A DNA stretch of 64,000 bases from JANMEB01 sp041745295. Its GTDB lineage: Bacteria; Planctomycetota; Planctomycetia; Pirellulales; Pirellulaceae. Positions within the stretch are counted from its first letter, which is position 1; each line of letters opens with the position of its first letter. The translations under genes and the position numbers were made by a program. The notes beneath the pieces were generated by a model, which was given only the letters and a program-made list of their open reading frames with translations, was not told the DNA's origin and did no database searches. Positions 57,258 through 64,000 of this stretch are shown one piece after another. The stretch lies in contig JBGTJE010000004.1 in the NCBI GenBank assembly GCA_041745295.1, forward strand, positions 1 through 64,000, given 5' to 3'.

Positions 57258-60104
57258 TTGTGGTCGATTCTTCTGCCGGTTGCAACCCAGTCGCTATTTC
57301 GACGGAACATTAACGATTGCGTGGACTTTGTCCGAATTATCGAACGGGGGCGATGCCCGTCCGATCATCAGCGATTCCGCGTTCTGAGTTGCGCCCAGAT
57401 CCCCGACTTAAACCTGCACCAGCAGCGCGATGATTCCATTGCCTTTGAGCATTTGCCCATCGCAAACCCTAAGAAATCTGCCTTCATGCGAGATCACGTG
57501 CACGACGAACCCGATCACGTAAATCATGTCACTGGCGACCAAATCGGTGGATTTTCGGAGCGTCGATCGCCTGATCGTCTCGTCTTCCGAATTGACTGTA
57601 GCGACGACGATCCGTCGTGGCTGATCTGCTTTCACGAGCCCGAAGAGCACGGCGGGAATCGATTCCGCTGGACCGAACCCGTAGCGATGATTCGACTGGA
57701 AGTTCCGCGCGAATTGTACGAAGTCGTTATTGATACCGGGTCGTTGCGCGGCGCGGATTGCGACTTTCGGTTTGGATTGTTCTGGAATTCTCACACGATC
57801 TCTCGCCCGGCAATTACTGCGAGCGAGGGCCAGATTCGATTTCGCGTTGATCCATCTCTTTTTGTACCGCAAGTCGAGCAACGGTTAACGATTACCAGCA
57901 AGCCGTTGAACGCGGAGAATGGCCGTCGTCAGCTTGGAATGCCGATTCGCTGGATCGAACTCACCTCATTGACAAGGGACCATGCTGCATTGGTCGGGAC
58001 GACCGACCAAGCCAAGATGCTCACGTTTCCGAAAATCGGAATGGGTCGGCGCCGGTGGCTGAAGAAAAATAGGGCGGTAATGCCGACGATTCCGATTTGG
58101 CAAGTTAAGTTACCGAGCATTTCGGCGAGGTTATTGGCCAATTCACAGAGTGCCGCGTCGATATGTCCGCCCTGCGATCAAGTCGTTGTGGCGCCGGTTG
58201 AAGTCAACTCACGCCACGGTACGGGGCTCCTCATTCAATACTTGATCAACGATTTCACGAAGATCGCGACCGTCGCCTCGATGCGTTGCTACAACGACGA
58301 TCGGGTCGTGTCGGCCGTCCATCATTACTTGCCCAACCCAAAACTCGCACGTCATGAAATCTACCAGACGGTCTCTCGTTGGTTCGCGGAGCATCCTCCG
58401 AAGCGCGCTTACGTCGTTCCGTACTTCGCCAGTGATTTATTGATCGCGATGGCGCTGAAGGACCTGTTCGAGACGCAGATTTGTTTGCACGTCATGGATG
58501 ACAATTGCCTTTACGGAAAGGAAATCCCTGCGATTGTCATGGAGCAGGCCATCCACAAATCGGATTTGTGCTTTGCCATATCGCCGGAGATGCGCGGCGA
58601 GTATGAACAACGGTTTGGAGCGCGCATTTGGTTGTTGCCGCCGATTGTTCCAAGCCAATTGATTGATCGGAGAGACCTTGACTTGCCCCTCGAATCGTCG
58701 GCAAACAAGCGTACGCGTTGGCCCGGCCAGACTCTCCGCTCGTTACGGCGCTTCTGGCCTTCGAAACGAAGTCGCCATGCGTCCGCCGCGCAGCGCGGAA
58801 TTCTGATTGGCAATGTCTGGGATCGCCATTGGCTCGATCTACTCCGCAAGACTATTCGCGAGAGCGGCTTAGAAGTCGACTGGTACAGCAACAACCCCGA
58901 GGCGGTTTGGCTGCAAGACTCGACGCGCGATTTGGCAAACGATGGAGTCCATTTACATCCTGCGTTGTGGGGTCAAGATTTGGTGAGTGAATTACGACGA
59001 CGTCCATTTGCGCTGATGCCGTCGGGCATGTTGGGGCAGGGGGATGCGCGGGAAAGCATCGCCCGATTGAGTTTGCCGAGCCGAGTGCCGTTTGTCGTCG
59101 CAACATCCGGCGTGCCTATCGTCGTGCTCGGCAGTCCCGAAACCTCGGCAGCGAAATTCGTGGAGCGGTTTTCCCTCGGGACCGTGATCGATTACGACGG
59201 CGCCGCGCTGAGGCGCGCTGCCCAACAAGTTGTACAATCGAATGTTCAGCAATCGGTCCGCGCTCATGCACGCTCGATCGCCGACCCATTTTCGAACCGA
59301 GGCCTTGAGCAGTGGTTGTGGAGTTCGCTCGATTGCCGCGAGCCGCGCGATGATCGATTTGAATCGTTGTTTGGGCGGCGGCCCGGCGATTTCAACTGTT
59401 TCTTTGCGACCCGTCCTCCGCCCGAAATCCATTGGGCTTTCCGCAGCACGTGGCAGATGCTGCACCGCTTGCGCGCGCAGGGCGTGAATCCGGAAATCGT
59501 GATTGACGTTGGCGCCTCGACCGGAGTTTGGTCTTGGACCGCCGCGACCGTATTTCCAAAAGCTCGTTTCGTGTTGGTCGATCCAATGACATCTCGTTAC
59601 GACGAAGGCGCCCGACGTTATTATCAGAAAGCTTTGCACCAGTGCGATGTCATCGAGGCGGCACTCGGTGATCATTGTGGACACCTCGACATGCTCGTTT
59701 CCAGCGACTTGTATGGCAGTTCGCTGTTGAAGGTCGACGATACCTTGCGCAACAATATCACGACCCAGGTCGAAGTGCTCACGTTAGACGATTTGGCTCG
59801 GCGCATAAACTTGCGCGGAAGTACCCTTCTCAAAATTGACGTTCAGTTTGCGGAGCATTTGGTCTTGGCCGGCGGCCGCAACTACATTTCCAATCATGTC
59901 GAAGCCTTAGTTCTGGAATTGACGCTGCAGCGCGAGCACCCGCAAGCTAAAACGTATCGAGAGATGCTGGATCTAATGGAGCGAATGGGCTACGAGCTCT
60001 TGGATGAAACCGAGGGTTGGCGCAGTCCGAAAGACGGTCGCTTGGAGCAAAAGGACTCCGTGTTTGTTCGCTCAAGACGGGGCGCGATGTCCAAGGTTGC
60101 GTGA
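57258..60104 (+). CDS. Glycosyltransferase-like and FkbM methyltransferase fusion
   Basis: About 948 residues. Residues ~1-300 are of unknown fold with beta-rich runs (VAMIRLEVPRELYEVVIDTG). Residues ~310-690 look like a GT-B glycosyltransferase: VVVAPVEVNSRHGTGLLIQY, AYVVPYFASDLLIAMALKDL, DLCFAISPEMRGEYEQRFGA, a donor-domain start GILIGNVWDRHWLDLLR and PFVVATSGVPIVVLGSPETS. Residues ~740-930 are an FkbM-type SAM methyltransferase: VIDVGASTGVWSWTAATVFP, ARFVLVDPM, TLLKIDVQFAEHLVLAGG. A sugar-transferring, sugar-O-methylating enzyme of cell-surface glycans is the likely role. The start is unsettled: TTG 57258, GTG 57321 or ATG 57486 are all possible. It is followed closely by a sulfotransferase. 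Confidence 0.75.
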   Translation: MWSILLPVATQSLFRRNINDCVDFVRIIERGRCPSDHQRFRVLSCAQIPDLNLHQQRDDSIAFEHLPIANPKKSAFMRDHVHDEPDHVNHVTGDQIGGFSERRSPDRLVFRIDCSDDDPSWLICFHEPEEHGGNRFRWTEPVAMIRLEVPRELYEVVIDTGSLRGADCDFRFGLFWNSHTISRPAITASEGQIRFRVDPSLFVPQVEQRLTITSKPLNAENGRRQLGMPIRWIELTSLTRDHAALVGTTDQAKMLTFPKIGMGRRRWLKKNRAVMPTIPIWQVKLPSISARLLANSQSAASICPPCDQVVVAPVEVNSRHGTGLLIQYLINDFTKIATVASMRCYNDDRVVSAVHHYLPNPKLARHEIYQTVSRWFAEHPPKRAYVVPYFASDLLIAMALKDLFETQICLHVMDDNCLYGKEIPAIVMEQAIHKSDLCFAISPEMRGEYEQRFGARIWLLPPIVPSQLIDRRDLDLPLESSANKRTRWPGQTLRSLRRFWPSKRSRHASAAQRGILIGNVWDRHWLDLLRKTIRESGLEVDWYSNNPEAVWLQDSTRDLANDGVHLHPALWGQDLVSELRRRPFALMPSGMLGQGDARESIARLSLPSRVPFVVATSGVPIVVLGSPETSAAKFVERFSLGTVIDYDGAALRRAAQQVVQSNVQQSVRAHARSIADPFSNRGLEQWLWSSLDCREPRDDRFESLFGRRPGDFNCFFATRPPPEIHWAFRSTWQMLHRLRAQGVNPEIVIDVGASTGVWSWTAATVFPKARFVLVDPMTSRYDEGARRYYQKALHQCDVIEAALGDHCGHLDMLVSSDLYGSSLLKVDDTLRNNITTQVEVLTLDDLARRINLRGSTLLKIDVQFAEHLVLAGGRNYISNHVEALVLELTLQREHPQAKTYREMLDLMERMGYELLDETEGWRSPKDGRLEQKDSVFVRSRRGAMSKVA

Positions 60105-60140
60105 TCGTCGTTCATTTTGCGGTCGGTGCGGAAGAGCCCC

Positions 60141-61493
60141 ATGTTAAGCGTCGAATCGAGCACGCCGGAATTGCCTTGCGAACGGCTTTATTTCTTGCAC
60201 ATCCCCAAGACCGCCGGGACCAGCCTCCGATATTGGCTCGATGACTTGTTTGCCAAGGAGGATTGGCTGCCATGCGACTTAATCGAGCAAATCCACCGGT
60301 TCGATTCGGAAACGATCAATCGACACCGGTTTTTTAGTGGGCACTTCGGCTGCAAGATTTTTGATTACTTGGATGACCCAATTCCAACGGTGACTTGGTT
60401 GCGCGAGCCACTGTCACGCGAAATCTCTCAGTACCAGTTTATTCGTTCACGCTACGATGAGCTCGTGGAAATCGCCCGCAACAACCAGCAGCCGGGTTGG
60501 ATCGAATACTATGATTTGGTTCGCAGTCGTCCGCTCGTCGAGATCTGTCAGGCGAGTTACTTCGTTGGCTACAACGACAATCTGCAAACACGCTACCTGT
60601 CGGGGGCGTTCCCCAGTGACGTCGCTACGACCGTGGATCGAGCGATGTTGGAGCAGGCTAAGAGCAATCTTGCCAAACTATGGTTCGTCGGCATTTGCGA
60701 ATGGATGGCCCCTTCGATTGATCTCCTGTCGTACCAGATGGCCTGCCCACGTCGCCGGCTCAGCACCCATTCCAACAAGACGATCGCAAGTCTCGACGAT
60801 CGCTCGGCGACCACGGCCGTCCCGGAGCAAATCGCGATCCTCGAAGTCAACCGATTTGACGTCGAACTCTATGACTTCGCCAAATCCCTGTTCGCCGATC
60901 GGTTCGTGAAGTTTTGGAAGACGCTGCCGAACACTTCCGCCATGGAACCGTTGATTAGCAAAATCCTCGCTCGTTATGGTGATCCGGAAGTTGATCGTGC
61001 AATCAAGCAAGCGGTCGACGCCAACTTTCAAGAGCGTCGGCGGGCGATTCCAAAAACAAAATCAGCCGATGTCGAATTCTCGCAGGCAAGTTTCCTGAGC
61101 GGTTGGTATCCGAGAGCTGCGGGCAAATTCAACAAAATCATTCGATGGGCCGGGCCAACAAACGCGGCGTCCATCTTTGTTCCCATCGATCCCGTTCATT
61201 CCTATCAATTCACGTGCGATGCCCATTACGTCGTGAGCTATCCGATTTTAAAGAACTTGAAACTGCGGATCGGTGAGCAGCGATTGCCAACGACGTGGCA
61301 TCAGATCAGCGATCCTGATGGGGGGCACGTCTATAGAATCTCTGGCTTTATTCCTCGGGAAGTCCTATCCGACGATAACGCGTTCACGGAGATCGTCCTA
61401 GAGACTTGCGAATCGGTCGAAGTCGAGATTCCCAACGACCAATCGCGGCAAGTCAGCCTAGCCACGGATGGATTTCAACTAAAGGCGGCCTAA
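60141..61493 (+). CDS. Sulfotransferase (Sulfotransfer_2 type) with extra C-terminal domain
   Basis: A 450-residue protein. ERLYFLHIPKTAGTSLRYWL (residues 15-34) is the PAPS 5'-loop of the heparan-sulfate-2-O-sulfotransferase-like group, then RHRFFSGHFGCKIFDYL and VTWLREPLSREISQYQFIR, the 3'-phosphate site with Arg and Ser. The sulfotransferase part ends near residue 285. The remaining 160 residues (ASFLSGWYPRAAGKFNKIIR, WAGPTNAASIFVPIDP, CESVEVEI) look like a small beta-sandwich, perhaps carbohydrate binding. ATG 60141 has GGAAGAG upstream. Starting 36 bases after the glycosyltransferase/FkbM fusion, it probably modifies the same surface glycan. Confidence 0.83.
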   Translation: MLSVESSTPELPCERLYFLHIPKTAGTSLRYWLDDLFAKEDWLPCDLIEQIHRFDSETINRHRFFSGHFGCKIFDYLDDPIPTVTWLREPLSREISQYQFIRSRYDELVEIARNNQQPGWIEYYDLVRSRPLVEICQASYFVGYNDNLQTRYLSGAFPSDVATTVDRAMLEQAKSNLAKLWFVGICEWMAPSIDLLSYQMACPRRRLSTHSNKTIASLDDRSATTAVPEQIAILEVNRFDVELYDFAKSLFADRFVKFWKTLPNTSAMEPLISKILARYGDPEVDRAIKQAVDANFQERRRAIPKTKSADVEFSQASFLSGWYPRAAGKFNKIIRWAGPTNAASIFVPIDPVHSYQFTCDAHYVVSYPILKNLKLRIGEQRLPTTWHQISDPDGGHVYRISGFIPREVLSDDNAFTEIVLETCESVEVEIPNDQSRQVSLATDGFQLKAA

Positions 61494-61542
61494 AAATCGC
61501 GTCGACCGGTGTCGCTCGCCGTCACGCACATAAACGCTCGGC

Positions 61543-62247
61543 TCAGTCTAGTCGTTGTGGATCGGCGAACAAAATCGAACCGAGCCGCACGATCGTGGCG
61601 CCTTCGGCGATCGCCAATTCAAAATCGTCGCTCATCCCCATCGATAGTTCCTGCAACTGGAGTCCTTGCGGGGCAACGCGCTGCAAGTTGTCGCGCAACT
61701 CGCGCAGATTGGAAAACTCGCGACGCTTTTGCGAAGCATCGCTCTCCAAGCCGCTCATGCACATCAGGCCGCAGACTCGGACCGCGGAAAGTTGAGCGAT
61801 CGAGTCGAGTTCGCTCGCCACTTGATCGGCCATAAGCCCCTGCTTGGACGCTTCGTTCGAAACGTTGACTTCCAACAAGAGGTCGATCGAACGGCGCATT
61901 TCTTTTGCGGTTCGATCGATCGATTCGGCTAATAGAAAACCGTCGACCGAGTGAATCAGCGAAACGATCGGGAGCGTGCGGCGAATCTTGTTTCGCTGCA
62001 ACGGTCCGACCAAGTGCCAGCGGACATCCGGATTGGGAATCGCGGCGGCTTTCTCCCAAAGCACTTGCGGGCGACTCTCTCCTAAATCCAAACAGCCCAG
62101 TTCGACAAGCTGCGCTGCCGTCGACGCATCGACGTATTTGGTCACAGCAACCAAACGGACTTCGCGCCGCTCCCGACCCACGTGCCTTGCCGCTTCGGCG
62201 ATTCGGGCTTCGACGATTTTGAGATTGGATTTGAGGCGATCGCGCAT
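61543..62247 (-). CDS. YggS/PLPBP-family pyridoxal-phosphate homeostasis protein
   Basis: A 234-residue single-domain TIM-barrel PLP protein. VRLVAVTKYVDASTAAQLVE holds the PLP lysine, GCLDLGESRPQVLWEKA is the GE-N/S-R motif, WHLVGPLQRNKIRRTLPIVS and LIHSVDGFLLAESID follow, then LLLEVNVSNEASKQG and the phosphate-binding end LSMGMSDDFELAIAEGATIV with RLGSILF. This is the complete family pattern. The family buffers PLP and affects amino-acid pools; no catalytic reaction is established. Start ATG 62247 is seven bases past the stop of the upstream gene, so the two are probably co-transcribed. Confidence 0.94.
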   Translation of the reverse strand: MRDRLKSNLKIVEARIAEAARHVGRERREVRLVAVTKYVDASTAAQLVELGCLDLGESRPQVLWEKAAAIPNPDVRWHLVGPLQRNKIRRTLPIVSLIHSVDGFLLAESIDRTAKEMRRSIDLLLEVNVSNEASKQGLMADQVASELDSIAQLSAVRVCGLMCMSGLESDASQKRREFSNLRELRDNLQRVAPQGLQLQELSMGMSDDFELAIAEGATIVRLGSILFADPQRLD

Positions 62248-62254
62248 GTCGCCG

Positions 62255-63943
62255 TTATTTGAACTGAATCAAATCGGTTATGGAATGATCCTTTTCGATT
62301 CGCCCGACATAGAATTCGCACGCCAAGTGCTTACTCAAGACCGAATGAGGTTCAGGGTCGCCAAACGATCGATAGAAAAGCCACTGATTATTGCCCGAGC
62401 GGACGCGGTAGCCGATCGCTGTGTCCGCGGATTGCATCGCTCGGTTGTGGGCGACGGTCAAAGCCCGCCAGGTGTGTGGACGCACGCTGCGGCGCGGTTT
62501 CAGATCGATGAACAGTGGCGCAAACAAATGGCCCCCTTGATGCGAATGGCGCAGCGTCAATCCACGCGACGTGACATCCAATCCCGAGGCCGCGGGGGCT
62601 GTTTTCCATTCGGGAGCAGCCAACGGCATCGCCGTGGAAATGATTTGGGACGCGTTGCGCAGGTAGGCTTCGCGAGTCTCCGATTCAATCTCCGCGGAAA
62701 TCCCCGCGGCCAATGGCAAGTCCAGCGAATAGGTCCAGGATTGCGGTTCGCGCGAAATGAACGCGTCCGCCATGAACAGAAACCCGTCTTCGTTGGCCAG
62801 CACAATTGTTCGATCCAATCGCACATCCTGTTCGAATTCGAGTTCCAAGTCCAACACTTGGATGTCCGCATCGCAATGCCAACAAGAAACTTCCCAACGC
62901 CCGTGCGGCTTGAGCCATTGCTGGCCAATTGCGACGAGCGGAAAGCAGTGTCCCCAAAACAGCGACTCGGCTCGCCATACGTGAATGCTGGTCGTGTGGT
63001 CCACATGTTGAACTGCGACTTTTGCCGCCGATCGCTTCCAGGCGGTTTGCATCAGCGTCAGGCCCGCCGGTTCCGAGCTCGAGCCCAACGCTGTCTCGCG
63101 CTCGGATTTGGCCAATCCCCGGAGTCCGTAGTTTCCCCCAAGCACGGTCTCGGCCAAGCGCATCAACCGTCCGAAGCCGCAGGAGACGTCGTGTTCGATC
63201 AACATCGCTCCATTGGCGGAATAGGTCGCTCGTTGCATGTGCCGAAACAAATCAAACAAGCGTTGTCGCGTCACCGCGGATGGTTCTTCGAATCCCAGCA
63301 ATTGCAAAAGCCGGGCACAGCGCAGCCAGCCAGCCAGGATCGCTCGGTGCTCGGGCCACCATTTCATTTCTAGCATTCCTTCGAAATCGAGCCAATGCGC
63401 AAGCGATTGCTCCAATTTCCGTCTCGCATCGGGTATCAGGGGCTTGAGCGAAACGAGATCCGGAAGCTGGTGGGCCAGGGTGAGCGGCAATTCGATTTGC
63501 GTTAGCTGGTCGTACCAAGGCGATTGGGGTGATTCGGCTTCGACGTCCGACACAAGCTGGCATAGTTGTTCGAGTTTCCGCCAAACGTCTGCCGGCTCCG
63601 CCCTGGCCAAGATTAGTGGCGAAACTTGTGCCAAATGCACTAAGTACAACGCCCTTGAAACGGAGCACTTCGCATCGAGTTCAACGTCTAGCTGAATCGG
63701 CCTGGGGCCAACCCCGCCCGGTTCGTTGTCTATTTGCTTGGCCGATTCAAATCCTGCCTGAATCGCGGAAACGACATTCGAATGGAGCAATTCGCGCGGC
63801 ACACCCCACAAGAGAGGCGGGGATTTGCCAGCGCCGAGCTCGCGAATGAAGCGACTCCATTGCCGTTGCCTGCGCAATCGCCGTTGCCAGCGTTTGGGTC
63901 TGAACCATTTCTGGGGCAAACCGATTCGTCCCAGAAACTCCAC
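62255..63943 (-). CDS. Large protein of unknown function, possibly heparinase/alginate-lyase-like
   Basis: At least 562 residues. The frame stays open from GTG 63943 to the window edge at 64000, so the true start may lie outside. An arginine-rich start (KWFRPKRWQRRLRRQRQW) leads to alpha-helical segments including SPLILARAEPADVWRKLEQL and FEGMLEMKWWPEHRAILAGW, then GAMLIEHDVSCGFGRLMRLA. A beta-rich second half has WEVSCWHCDADIQVLDLELE and DGFLFMADAFISREPQSWTY. An alpha-toroid plus beta-sandwich order recalls heparinase II/III-like proteins, but I see no catalytic motif that proves it. No signal peptide is visible in the window. It precedes the YggS gene by seven bases. Confidence 0.68.
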   Translation of the reverse strand: MEFLGRIGLPQKWFRPKRWQRRLRRQRQWSRFIRELGAGKSPPLLWGVPRELLHSNVVSAIQAGFESAKQIDNEPGGVGPRPIQLDVELDAKCSVSRALYLVHLAQVSPLILARAEPADVWRKLEQLCQLVSDVEAESPQSPWYDQLTQIELPLTLAHQLPDLVSLKPLIPDARRKLEQSLAHWLDFEGMLEMKWWPEHRAILAGWLRCARLLQLLGFEEPSAVTRQRLFDLFRHMQRATYSANGAMLIEHDVSCGFGRLMRLAETVLGGNYGLRGLAKSERETALGSSSEPAGLTLMQTAWKRSAAKVAVQHVDHTTSIHVWRAESLFWGHCFPLVAIGQQWLKPHGRWEVSCWHCDADIQVLDLELEFEQDVRLDRTIVLANEDGFLFMADAFISREPQSWTYSLDLPLAAGISAEIESETREAYLRNASQIISTAMPLAAPEWKTAPAASGLDVTSRGLTLRHSHQGGHLFAPLFIDLKPRRSVRPHTWRALTVAHNRAMQSADTAIGYRVRSGNNQWLFYRSFGDPEPHSVLSKHLACEFYVGRIEKDHSITDLIQFK

Positions 63944-64000
63944 CTGCGAAGCGTCGTTCGCATTCGCGCCAATCGGATCGCCAAGTTCTGGACTACTGTC

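Noticed and set aside
61976..63373. 465-codon open frame on the plus strand
   Set aside because: It lies antisense across the YggS and 562-residue protein genes, is Arg/Ser-rich without motifs, and has no ribosome site.
1..64000. tRNA, rRNA, riboswitch or replication origin
   Set aside because: No cloverleaf with a CCA-type end, no rRNA core sequence, no DnaA-box cluster and no known riboswitch core were noticed by eye; a covariance-model scan would be needed to exclude small RNAs.

Overview
The window reads as a chromosomal segment of a planctomycete, most likely a Pirellulales-type organism. The reasons are four giant surface proteins with the planctomycete LEPR-XLL type N-terminus, an ECF sigma factor paired with a Ser/Thr kinase carrying WD40-like and TPR regions, several conserved genes of a kind I associate with planctomycetes, and many short palindromic repeats between and inside genes. 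No rRNA, tRNA, prophage or CRISPR array was seen. Most genes are housekeeping or membrane/surface functions.

Layout. 1-63: frameshifted 5' end of an IS3-type transposase, leaving the window. 354-4605 (minus strand): ECF sigma factor, a BshC-like protein translationally coupled to a GT2 glycosyltransferase, and a Nif3-family protein. 4824-9370: sugar isomerase-like TIM barrel, outer-surface beta protein, sulfotransferase, NYN/YacP-type nuclease. 9393-11243 (minus): ABC-F ATPase. 11391-25995: a tandem array of four very large exported proteins, one with a Met-zincin protease plus LamG domain and three built of ELWxxDGT repeats. They end alternately in two different conserved C-terminal motifs (A, B, A, B). 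26252-31713: ECF sigma factor followed by a 1551-residue membrane kinase.

31961-35618 (minus): a 31-residue lysine-rich protein gene, then an HlyD adaptor and fused ABC exporter. 35912-38050: SMR-type transporter, variant CDP-alcohol phosphatidyltransferase and CdsA, a small membrane-lipid operon. purD lies on the minus strand. 39762-50359: an eleven-gene respiratory operon. It holds a cupredoxin-type protein, a small lipoprotein, a diheme cytochrome c lipoprotein, coxB, coxA (A2-type), ctaA, ctaB, coxC with a large coiled-coil insert, a tandem double-SCO protein, a DUF420 protein and a small CPNC membrane protein. Many junctions are ATGA overlaps.

50447-64000: alpha/beta hydrolase, two conserved proteins of unknown function, SNF2 helicase, pyruvate kinase, a glycosyltransferase-like/FkbM methyltransferase fusion next to a second sulfotransferase, a YggS-family PLP protein, and a 562-residue protein of unknown function at the right edge.

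The two features that stand out most are the four-gene surface array with swapped C-termini beside a sigma/kinase pair, and the way about a dozen families of palindromic repeats have been absorbed in frame into coding sequences (kinase, ABC exporter, SNF2, surface-protein tails). All functional statements rest on motif recognition by eye; no database search was run.
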